Assembly (NCBI GenBank): GCA_027622375.1
Contig: JAQCAB010000002.1
Coordinates: 1-64,000 of the forward strand
DNA: 64,000 nucleotides
Direction: 5' to 3'
From: Bacteroidota bacterium
GTDB lineage: Bacteria; Bacteroidota; Ignavibacteria; UBA10030; UBA8401
Under the pieces are notes generated by a model, which was not told the DNA's origin, made no database searches, and worked only from the letters and a program-made list of their open reading frames with translations. Shown one piece after another: positions 20,905 through 28,414 of the stretch (its first letter is position 1; each line of letters opens with the position of its first letter). A program made the position numbers and the translations under genes.

Positions 20905-21794
20905 TAATTATCTCTACCGACCGAAACAAGTCCTCTAAAAAATTTAAATCCATCTATCGCGCTACTGCTTTCAATTTGAACAGTTTTAGCATCTAATCTT
21001 TTGACACCAGGGAAAACCATTGCATTATCTGCAAAAGAGCTTCTGAAAAATTCCAAAGTATAAACAAAAGGAGCTTTTAAAATATATGGCTTCATTTCTT
21101 TTCTTTTTTGCAAAGCAATTGCAACTTGTTCTGTAATTAATTTATGAGATTTTGACAGAGGCAAACTTTTTGCAGCATATCTTCCAATCCCTTCTTTAAC
21201 AGCAACACCAACAACTTCATCACCAAGTAAATCTTTTGCTTGTTTGCAAACTTCTTTATCGCCACTAATAAAAACAACCGGCACATTAAAAGAGCCGGCA
21301 ATAACTGCATTCAAGCCAAGCTCCGGCATTTCAATTCCATTTATTTTTATAGATGAAACCGATGCGCCCGAATATGTGTGATCAAGAGTGCTATTTATCG
21401 TTCCCTCTTTTGAATGGTAGCCGATAAAAACCACAGCATCAAAAGTATTATCAATTCCCTGCATCATACTAAGTGGTTTTGGTGAGCCTGTAATTAAAAA
21501 TGCATTCGGATTTAAATCAGATAAAATTAAATTCCGCATATTGCTGTGTGAATCGTTTACAATAATTTCTGTTGCACCGGCATCAAGTGCGCCTTGAATT
21601 GCAGCGTTGGCTTCTTCAGTCATCCATCTGCGAGATCGTTCATAATCAACCGCACCGGGAGTAACTTGATCGCCATGAACCAATCCTGTTATTCCTTCCA
21701 TATCAACTGAAATAAAAACCTTTAATTTTTGTTGCGCAACTAAAAAACTGAAACTAAAAACACAAAGAACCATAAAAACTTTTAATGATTTCAT
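20904..21794 (-). CDS. M55 family D-aminopeptidase (DppA-like), exported
   Basis: A zinc aminopeptidase related to DppA of Bacillus, which releases D-Ala from D-Ala peptides. I start it at the ATG at 21794, which follows a GAAAGG site and gives the signal peptide MKSLKVFMVLCVFSFSFLVA. The longer open frame would place 37 unlikely residues in front. Metal ligands match the family: S-V-D-M-E-G, the histidine in NDSHSNMRN, the histidine in IGYHSKEG and the glutamate in MPELGLNA. The mature length of about 275 is normal. It lies 28 bases after a D-aminoacylase-like gene and overlaps the Nudix gene by one base, so a D-amino-acid peptide or murein-fragment role is likely. Confidence 0.88.
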   Translation of the reverse strand: MKSLKVFMVLCVFSFSFLVAQQKLKVFISVDMEGITGLVHGDQVTPGAVDYERSRRWMTEEANAAIQGALDAGATEIIVNDSHSNMRNLILSDLNPNAFLITGSPKPLSMMQGIDNTFDAVVFIGYHSKEGTINSTLDHTYSGASVSSIKINGIEMPELGLNAVIAGSFNVPVVFISGDKEVCKQAKDLLGDEVVGVAVKEGIGRYAAKSLPLSKSHKLITEQVAIALQKRKEMKPYILKAPFVYTLEFFRSSFADNAMVFPGVKRLDAKTVQIESSSAIDGFKFFRGLVSVGRDN

Positions 21795-21822
21795 TTTTGA
21801 CCTTTCTATTTTTATAAAATAA

Positions 21823-23520
21823 TTATTTTTTCCAACCCGGGCCGCGAACAACTTTGCCGGGGAACTTACCCGTATGAATTCCATTATCCAAAACTTGAAC
21901 TCCATTTACAAACACGTGATCCATGCCTGTAGAAAGTTGATGTGGATTTTGAAATGTTGCATGATCTTGAATTTTTTTTGGATCAAATATTACAACATCT
22001 GCAAAATTACCAACTTTTAACGAACCACGTTTTTTAATTTTTAGATTTGTAGCAGGCATTAATGTTAATTTATAAATCGCTTCTTCAAGTGGGATAATTT
22101 TTTCATCACGGACATATTTACCTAAAAGCCGGGAAAAATTTCCATAAGCTCGTGGATGTGTACTTGATTTTAAAAATTCTCCTTCAGGCGCAAGCGAACC
22201 GGCGTCAGATCCAAAACTAATCCAAGGGAGCTTGATTTGTTTTTTCACATTTTCTTCTGACATCAAAAAATAAACTGTTCCTACTCGACTTCCATCATCA
22301 ACTACTAAACTAATCGCTGTTTCATCAGCCGGTAGATTTCTGATTTTTGAAACTTCCGACAAAGTTTTACCAGTTAAATATTTTAAACTATCATTTTTAA
22401 AGCTAACTAAAATAATATTATCTGGCGAGCCGGATGAAAGATATAAATTTTCCCATTTATCAGTTGGTGTATTCATTTCCAATAAAACTTTTCTTTTAAT
22501 TTCTGGATCTTTTAATCTTTCAACCCATTTAAAATAGCCCCCTTCCTGAACCCAAGGTGGCATCGATGCATCAAGCCCTGTAGCACCAGCAGTATAAGTG
22601 TACATATCTGCAGAAATTTTTAAACCAGATTTACGAGCATCATTTATTTTTTTTATAACATCATCAATTTTATTCCAATTATTTTTACCCGCAGCTTTAA
22701 GATGATAAATTTCAGCAGGGATATTTGCTTCTTTCGAAATTTTTATTAATTCATCAACAGCTTGTAAAAAATTATTTCCTTCGCTGCGAATGTGAGAAAT
22801 ATACATTCCGTTATATTCCGCAGCAACTTTGCAAATTTCAATCAACTCATTTGTGTTTGCATAAAAAGCGGGTGCATAAATTAAACTTGAACCAACACCG
22901 AGAGCTCCTTCTTCCATTGCTTGTTTTGTTAAAAGCTTCATTGTGTCCAATTCTTCTTTTGTTGGAGGGCGATTATCAAAACCAATTGTATAGATTCTTA
23001 AAGTTGTTGCACCAACAAATGAAGCAATATTTGGGGTAACTCCTTTTTTTTCTAAATGTTCAAGATATTCTCCAAGAGAATTCCAGGGAATGTCAAATTT
23101 ATAATCTCCCTGACTTGAGAGTTCATCTCTCTTCATTGCCTCACTAAGTGGACCCATTGACCAACCTTCTCCAAAAACTTCTAAAGTTACACCTTGAGTA
23201 ATATCGCTCATTGAACGAGGATCGTGAATTAATGTTTCGGTCGCCCAACTTAACATGTTTATAAAACCGGGAGCAACTGCCATGTTTTTAGCATCAATAA
23301 TTTTTGACGCAGTATAATTTTTTAGATTTCCAATGGCTGCAATTCCGTCTCCATTTATCCCGATATCAACAAGTTTTGGTGGAGAATTTGTTCCATCATA
23401 AACAACACCATTAAGAATGATTATTGAAAAATCTTGTTTTGGAGATTGCGATAAAACAATTTCAGTTAATGAAAGAAAAATTAAAAACCACCTAAAAGTG
23501 CAAAAAATAGATTTAAACAT
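21823..23520 (-). CDS. Amidohydrolase of the N-acyl-D-amino-acid deacylase family, exported
   Basis: A 565-residue exported enzyme. A signal peptide (MFKSIFCTFRWFLIFLSLTEIVLS) precedes a D-aminoacylase-like urease-fold barrel. Family landmarks are GVVYDGTNSPP, SHIRSEG (metal histidine), IYHLKAAGK (second metal histidine), GSDAGS (aspartate) and GNFADVVIFDP at the end. The usual P-G-F-x-D-x-H-T-H motif is replaced by APGFINMLSWATE, so the first two histidines are absent, and the segment LEVFGEG stands where a metal cysteine is expected. A related subfamily with this replacement may exist. The gene heads the D-peptide operon with the M55 peptidase 28 bases downstream. Confidence 0.83.
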   Translation of the reverse strand: MFKSIFCTFRWFLIFLSLTEIVLSQSPKQDFSIIILNGVVYDGTNSPPKLVDIGINGDGIAAIGNLKNYTASKIIDAKNMAVAPGFINMLSWATETLIHDPRSMSDITQGVTLEVFGEGWSMGPLSEAMKRDELSSQGDYKFDIPWNSLGEYLEHLEKKGVTPNIASFVGATTLRIYTIGFDNRPPTKEELDTMKLLTKQAMEEGALGVGSSLIYAPAFYANTNELIEICKVAAEYNGMYISHIRSEGNNFLQAVDELIKISKEANIPAEIYHLKAAGKNNWNKIDDVIKKINDARKSGLKISADMYTYTAGATGLDASMPPWVQEGGYFKWVERLKDPEIKRKVLLEMNTPTDKWENLYLSSGSPDNIILVSFKNDSLKYLTGKTLSEVSKIRNLPADETAISLVVDDGSRVGTVYFLMSEENVKKQIKLPWISFGSDAGSLAPEGEFLKSSTHPRAYGNFSRLLGKYVRDEKIIPLEEAIYKLTLMPATNLKIKKRGSLKVGNFADVVIFDPKKIQDHATFQNPHQLSTGMDHVFVNGVQVLDNGIHTGKFPGKVVRGPGWKK

Positions 23521-23599
23521 ATTTTTATATAAAATTAATTTATAAAGATTTTTAAAATTTTTATTAAACCAAAAAGCAAAAAATCAATCTAAAAACAGA

Positions 23600-23720
23600 A
23601 GGCTAACAAACTTATAATAAATAAGTTTAAACTCTATTTCAACCTTTTGTTGTGTAGCCTCCTAAAGCACAAAATAACAGGGCGGTTGGAACTCTAATTC
23701 TGATCGCCTTGTGTTTTTTA
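23600..23720 (+). promoter_or_regulatory. Candidate structured leader/attenuator
   Basis: Several pairings are visible. AGGCTA (23600-23605) matches TAGCCT (23655-23660). A perfect 8-bp hairpin is formed by AAACTTAT (23608-23615) and ATAAGTTT (23621-23628). GGCGGTTG (23681-23688) pairs with TGATCGCC (23701-23708) using G-U pairs. Outside it, CACAA (23668-23672) pairs with TTGTG (23709-23713), followed by six T, a terminator-like shape. Competing pairs also exist: CAACC (23640-23644) with GGTTG (23684-23688), and GCCTCC (23657-23662) with the ribosome site GGAGGC (23766-23771). This looks like a leader that could switch expression of the YHYH gene. It does not match a riboswitch class I know. 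Confidence 0.4.
23630..23700 (+). repeat. Short direct repeat inside the leader
   Basis: AACTCTATTTC (23630-23640) and AACTCTAATTC (23690-23700) agree at 10 of 11 bases, 60 bases apart. Each is followed 10 to 15 bases later by TTGTG. The leader may therefore have arisen by duplication of a module of about 60 bases. It is small and could be chance. Confidence 0.45.
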
Positions 23721-23775
23721 TACCATTGCAATTATTGTGATTATTATTTAAAATCATAAATGAATGGAGGCAAAA

Positions 23776-25053
23776 ATGAGTAAGTTGTTACAATTTATTT
23801 TTCTGATTTTCTTCTCACAATCCATTTTTTGCCAATCACTTGCTCCCGAAATAACTTCATGGATGGTAAATATAACCGGAGTTACAGGTTATAATGGATT
23901 TTCTGCAAATATTCAAAAAGTTCAATACTCAGCCGGAAGTGTTTATGTAAGTTGCAGCGGAATCCCGGGATACCCTATTGGACTATGGCCAGATGGAAAC
24001 CCAAGCACACCACTTGTACAAAATTATATTTTTAAAATCCCCAGAACCCAACAAGTAAAATCTATTCCAAAAAGAAAAACATCGCTTGGCCAGATAGGAG
24101 TTTTAAAAAATGGAGTGCCGATTTACAACGCGCTTGATGCGAGATCTTATAACAACCAAGGGAAGTGGAACCAGAATGCTGTTGTTGTAGAAGCAAAAGG
24201 ATTTGATGCAGCGCTGGGGCATCCTGCGCCAGGTGGAAAATATCATCATCATCAAAATCCAAAAAGTTTATACATTTCAGACTCAACAAAACATTCTAGC
24301 ATTCTTGGATATTCGTTTGATGGATATCCTATTTATGGTCCTTACGGATATAAAAATACAGATGGAACAGGGGGCATAACAAGAATTACATCGAGTTATA
24401 AATATCGATCAATTACAACCCGTACAACATTACCAGATGGTACAGTATTATCAACGAGTGAATATGGACCAGTAGTAAGTACAACTTATCCACTTGGTTA
24501 TTACATGGAAGATTTTGAATACTCGGCAGGTTACGGATTATTAGATGAATACAATGGAAGAACCGCAAAAACTCCAGAATATCCGAATGGTATTTATGCT
24601 TATTATGTTACAATTAATTCTGATGGAAGTTCTGCGTATCCATTTATTATTGGTCCAAGTTATTATGGAGTTATAGAAGTAGAAAACCTCGGAGCCGGAC
24701 GAGCAACAATTAATGAGCCAACAACTGAATATTGGCCAACTTCAAATGTGGATAAAAAATTAATTCCAACAAAAATTATTTTACATCAAAACTATCCAAA
24801 TCCATTTAACCCAAAAACAGTAATTAGGTTTGGATTACCGAATGAATCTAACGTAAGAATCACAATATTTAATTCTCTCGGACAATTGGTTGAAGAAGTT
24901 GTGAATGAAAGATTAAATGCAAGTTTTTACGAAGTTAATTGGATCGCACAAAATCATCCAACAGGATTATATTTTTACAAAATTGAAGCTGTTGATATTG
25001 CAAAACCGAATAATAAACTCACTCAAACTAAAAAGATGATGTTGGTGAAGTAG
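23776..25053 (+). CDS. Secreted YHYH-domain protein with T9SS sorting domain
   Basis: About 425 residues. The start is ATG at 23776, because the ATG at 23764 lies within the ribosome site (ATGGAGG). A signal peptide (MSKLLQFIFLIFFSQSIFCQ) precedes a YHYH domain seen in KYHHHQNPKSLYISD and LGYSFDGYPIYGPYGY. This domain occurs in secreted proteins of unknown, possibly metal-related, function. The last 80 or so residues form a T9SS type A sorting domain (NYPNPFNPKTVIRF, ending KKMMLVK). Here the name motif reads Y-H-H-H. It is preceded by a structured leader and followed by a weak terminator-like hairpin. Confidence 0.88.
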   Translation: MSKLLQFIFLIFFSQSIFCQSLAPEITSWMVNITGVTGYNGFSANIQKVQYSAGSVYVSCSGIPGYPIGLWPDGNPSTPLVQNYIFKIPRTQQVKSIPKRKTSLGQIGVLKNGVPIYNALDARSYNNQGKWNQNAVVVEAKGFDAALGHPAPGGKYHHHQNPKSLYISDSTKHSSILGYSFDGYPIYGPYGYKNTDGTGGITRITSSYKYRSITTRTTLPDGTVLSTSEYGPVVSTTYPLGYYMEDFEYSAGYGLLDEYNGRTAKTPEYPNGIYAYYVTINSDGSSAYPFIIGPSYYGVIEVENLGAGRATINEPTTEYWPTSNVDKKLIPTKIILHQNYPNPFNPKTVIRFGLPNESNVRITIFNSLGQLVEEVVNERLNASFYEVNWIAQNHPTGLYFYKIEAVDIAKPNNKLTQTKKMMLVK

Positions 25054-25076
25054 ATTGGGTTGATTCAAGTTAAGCC

Positions 25077-25114
25077 GTTTTCATAAAAAAGACTTAATGA
25101 AAATCAGGTTTTTT
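25077..25114 (+). terminator. Weak terminator-like hairpin after the YHYH gene
   Basis: TTTTCAT (25078-25084) pairs with ATGAAAA (25097-25103), and six T residues follow at 25109-25114. The stem is AT-only and the T run is offset by 5 bases, so efficiency is uncertain. The position, just after the stop at 25053, fits. Confidence 0.35.
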
Positions 25115-25161
25115 ACTTTAAAAAATTAACTAATTTAAAATTATATTTGATAGAAGGGTTT

Positions 25162-26730
25162 ATGAAAAATATTTTTACACTGTTTTTCTTTATTGGCAAT
25201 ATTCTTTTATCTCAATATGCCCAAGAGATTCGAAACAAATTTATCAATCTTATATTTGTTGTTGTCATAATAATTACACCAAATCTTCCCGCTCAAATAA
25301 ATGACAGCTGCCTCGCGGAAATAAATGGCGCGCCCAAAGGGCAACCGGGAAACATACAAGACAACATGTTTCATTCACTCGCGATCGATCCTAAAAATGA
25401 AAACATCGTTTATGCTGGCACCGAAACTAACGGCATTTTCAAAACCACAGATGGCGGTAAGTCGTGGAGCCGGTTGCGCCGAGGGTTAAAATGTACATTC
25501 ATGCAGACTGGCTACTCGCAAATCTTTGATATCACAGTTGACCCGAAGAATTCTCAAATCCTTTATGCAGCGACTGTAAACGGTCCGGGGCCGACAGGCA
25601 ACATGTTATATCCCAGTAATTCGGCAGGCGTTTATAAAAGCATAGATGGTGGCAAAACGTGGCGGCAGAAAGTACAAGGCTTCACAAACACATATACAAT
25701 TTATGTACTGATTGATTCGACTAATACTAACAGAATTTATGCCGCCCTTGGCGGAGTTAAATCCACTTTTTCTATGACGCCGAATATTTTTTATGAAGGA
25801 GGAATTTTTTTGAGCAACGATGCAGGTGAATCGTGGGTGCCGCTGATTTTGCCGCCCGGTGTGAACACAAACATTTTTGTTGATGTGGTTATTCGTGGCA
25901 CCGATCAGAAAATTCTTTATGCTTCCGGACAGTTGCATCGTGATGATGCACCAATCGCTTACGGATTAATCAAAAGCACCGATGGTGGTACAACGTGGGG
26001 CATCATCAATCCCCTCGGGACAATAATCTATGGATTTGATGTTTACAAAAAAGATGCCAATATAATTTATGGGCACGATAGCAGTCAACAGCGAAGGGTC
26101 CATAAATCCACTAATGGCGGTACTACTTGGACATTAATTCCCAATACGAGCTTTTACGGAACAATCCGCATTCATCCACGCGACAGCTCGATAATTTTTT
26201 ATACTGGTTTTCATAATCTCCGAAAATCCATTAATGGCTTACAAAGCTCAGTAACCGTCTACGAAGATTCGAGCTTGACCAGCTCACAACAAATGCTCGA
26301 TATCGAAATCTCCGAATCAAACCCAAGCGTAGTGTGGGCATGTGCCAAAGGTTATTATCTTTACAAAAGCACAGATGGAGGAAATTCGTTCGTGAAAATT
26401 ACAGCGATGCGGGATTCGATTTATAAAGCCGCAGTAGGTGTAAACGCAGAGCTTGCGCCCATCCCACAACAATTCACATTGGACCAAAATTTTCCAAATC
26501 CATTTAATCCATCAACAACAATTAGGTTTTCAATTCCAACAAAAGAAAAAATTTTAATTCGCGTTATTGATTTAATGGGAAGAGAAGTTGAAATATTAAC
26601 AAATAAAATTTTTGAAGCAGGAAATCACGAAATAAAATTTTCTCCAAAAAGCGAAACGAGTGGAATTTATTTTGCGCAACTTACTTCTGGAGGAAAAACT
26701 TTTACAACAAAGATGGTTTTTATTAAATAA
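25162..26730 (+). CDS. Secreted BNR/sortilin-like repeat protein with T9SS sorting domain, chimeric composition
   Basis: About 522 residues from the ATG at 25162 (GAAGGG just upstream); an earlier TTG at 25147 is less likely. The body is a BNR/sortilin-type propeller with repeated T-D-G-G-K/T-S/T-W segments (TTDGGKSW, SIDGGKTW, STDGGTTW, STNGGTTW) and repeated I-V-Y-A-G/I-L-Y-A-A strands. The end is a T9SS sorting domain (NFPNPFNPSTTIRF, ending TKMVFIK). The amino end has two hydrophobic stretches, residues 2-20 and about 30-48, as if two signal peptides were joined. The passenger is much richer in GC than its ends: line 25561-25620 is 50 % and 26581-26640 is 22 %. Confidence 0.85.
   Translation: MKNIFTLFFFIGNILLSQYAQEIRNKFINLIFVVVIIITPNLPAQINDSCLAEINGAPKGQPGNIQDNMFHSLAIDPKNENIVYAGTETNGIFKTTDGGKSWSRLRRGLKCTFMQTGYSQIFDITVDPKNSQILYAATVNGPGPTGNMLYPSNSAGVYKSIDGGKTWRQKVQGFTNTYTIYVLIDSTNTNRIYAALGGVKSTFSMTPNIFYEGGIFLSNDAGESWVPLILPPGVNTNIFVDVVIRGTDQKILYASGQLHRDDAPIAYGLIKSTDGGTTWGIINPLGTIIYGFDVYKKDANIIYGHDSSQQRRVHKSTNGGTTWTLIPNTSFYGTIRIHPRDSSIIFYTGFHNLRKSINGLQSSVTVYEDSSLTSSQQMLDIEISESNPSVVWACAKGYYLYKSTDGGNSFVKITAMRDSIYKAAVGVNAELAPIPQQFTLDQNFPNPFNPSTTIRFSIPTKEKILIRVIDLMGREVEILTNKIFEAGNHEIKFSPKSETSGIYFAQLTSGGKTFTTKMVFIK
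25290..26485 (+). other. GC-rich foreign-looking passenger segment
   Basis: Within the BNR gene, the stretch from roughly 25290 (GCTCAAATAAATGACAGC) to 26485 uses GC-rich codons (GGC, CCG, CGC, GCG) and includes an 8-base GGCGCGCC. The flanking signal-peptide and sorting-domain codons are AT-rich, like every neighbour. The edges are estimated by eye and may be off by tens of bases. The simplest reading is acquisition of the propeller by recombination into a native T9SS frame. Confidence 0.6.
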
Positions 26731-26735
26731 CAAGG

Positions 26736-28385
26736 ATGAAATATTTTACACTCTTCTTTTTTATTTTTCAGTTTTTAAATTCTCAAACAAGAACCGTTGG
26801 ATTAATTTCTCGTGACACAGTAAAATCATTAAAAGGATATACTTTGTTTTCTCCAATACCTTCAAACACAACTTATTTAATTGATAATGAAGGCAATAAA
26901 ATCCAAACATGGGTAAGTCAATATCGCCCAGGGCAGTCTGTTATGCTTTTACAAAATGGAGATTTATTGCGTACAGCAACGCCTGGTGGACAATCAACAC
27001 CTTTAAATGGAGGAGGAGCTGGTGGTATTGTTGAAAAATTTGATTGGAATGGAAATTTAATTTGGACTTTTAATTATTACACATCAGAATACAGATCTCA
27101 TCACGATATAGAAATTTTACCAAACGGAAATATTTTACTAATTGTTTGGGTTAAAAAAACAACCACAGAAACAATTACTGCCGGAAGAAATTCAATTCCA
27201 CAAAATGTTACAGAAATTTGGAGTGAAAAAATAATCGAAGTAAAACAAACTGGAATAAATTCTGGAGAAATTGTTTGGGAGTGGCACGCATGGGATCATT
27301 TAATTCAAGATGCAAATAATACAAAACCAAATTTTGGAGTCGTTCAAGACCATCCTGAATTAATAGATATAAATAGTGGGGGCACGCAAACAGACTGGTT
27401 GCATATAAATTCAATTAGATATAATTCAAGTTTGGATGAAATTATTTTGAGTGTTCATAATCTTAGTGAAATATGGATAATTGATCACAGCACCACAACT
27501 TTACAAGCCGCATCTCACACTGGTGGTAAGCGTGGAAAAGGAGGAGATCTTTTATACAGATGGGGAAATCCAAGAACATATAAAAGAGGATCTGCGAGCG
27601 ATCAAAAACTTTTTTTACAACATGACGCGCGTTGGATTGATAGTGGATTTGTTGGCGCAGGAAATATTTTAATTTTTAATAATGGACAAGGGCGCCCCGG
27701 TGGAAATTATTCCTCGGTTGAAGAAATTATTCCACCAGTTAATACAGATGGAAGTTATTCAATTTCAAGTGGTACTGCATTTGGTCCACTAAGTTCAACG
27801 TGGAATTATACAGCTCAAAACCCAATAGATTTTTACGGACAAAATATTTCTGGTGCAACGAGACTTTTAAATGGAAACACATTAGCCTGCGTTGGACCAA
27901 CGGGTATTTTTTTGGAGTTAACACAAGATAAAAAAATTGTGTGGAAGTATATTAATCCTGTAACTCAAAATGGAGTTTTAACACAAGGCCAGACACCAAG
28001 CAACAATATGGTTTTTAAAATTTATAGATATTCACCAAACTATTCAGCTTTTGCAGGAAAAACTTTAACATCAAAAGGACCAATTGAAAATTATTCTGGA
28101 GGAGTTGATGATATAATTCCTAAAAAATTTGCGTTATATCAAAATTTTCCAAATCCATTTAACAATACAACCACCATCAGTTTTGAATTACCAGAAAACA
28201 ATTTAGTAGTTTTAAAAGTATTTAACGTGCTGGGAAGAGAAACATCCACACCGGTAAATAAAAAAATGGAAAAAGGAATTCATAAAATTAATTTTACAGC
28301 AAACGAATTAACAAGTGGAATTTATTTTTATAAAATCTCTGCCGGGAATTTTACAGAAACAAAGAAAATGATGCTTTTAAAATAA
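26736..28385 (+). CDS. Secreted arylsulfotransferase-like (ASST) protein with T9SS sorting domain
   Basis: A 549-residue protein. A signal peptide (MKYFTLFFFIFQFLNSQ) is followed by a six-bladed propeller like bacterial PAPS-independent arylsulfotransferases: GYTLFSPIPS, NGDLLRTATPGG, FDWNGNLIWTF, RSHHDIEILPNGNIL and FLQHDARW. The histidine-containing H-H-D and Q-H-D segments recur in that family, where one histidine carries the sulfuryl group. The end is a T9SS sorting domain (NFPNPFNNTTTISF, ending KKMMLLK). It follows the BNR gene after 5 bases, so the two are likely cotranscribed. Many ASST-like proteins may not be transferases, so activity is unproven. Confidence 0.85.
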   Translation: MKYFTLFFFIFQFLNSQTRTVGLISRDTVKSLKGYTLFSPIPSNTTYLIDNEGNKIQTWVSQYRPGQSVMLLQNGDLLRTATPGGQSTPLNGGGAGGIVEKFDWNGNLIWTFNYYTSEYRSHHDIEILPNGNILLIVWVKKTTTETITAGRNSIPQNVTEIWSEKIIEVKQTGINSGEIVWEWHAWDHLIQDANNTKPNFGVVQDHPELIDINSGGTQTDWLHINSIRYNSSLDEIILSVHNLSEIWIIDHSTTTLQAASHTGGKRGKGGDLLYRWGNPRTYKRGSASDQKLFLQHDARWIDSGFVGAGNILIFNNGQGRPGGNYSSVEEIIPPVNTDGSYSISSGTAFGPLSSTWNYTAQNPIDFYGQNISGATRLLNGNTLACVGPTGIFLELTQDKKIVWKYINPVTQNGVLTQGQTPSNNMVFKIYRYSPNYSAFAGKTLTSKGPIENYSGGVDDIIPKKFALYQNFPNPFNNTTTISFELPENNLVVLKVFNVLGRETSTPVNKKMEKGIHKINFTANELTSGIYFYKISAGNFTETKKMMLLK

Positions 28386-28414
28386 AAACTAGTAATCCTT
28401 TTAAATTATTTTTT

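Noticed and set aside
21795-21905. Longer amino terminus for the M55 peptidase
   Set aside because: The ATG at 21794 has a ribosome site and gives a normal signal peptide. The extension overlaps the end of the preceding gene.
23600-23720. Cyclic-di-GMP (GEMM-I) riboswitch, suggested by GGC...GCCTCC in the leader
   Set aside because: The junction between the inner hairpin and the GCC strand is too long and the conserved GEMM core sequence is not present. I kept it only as an unclassified structured leader.
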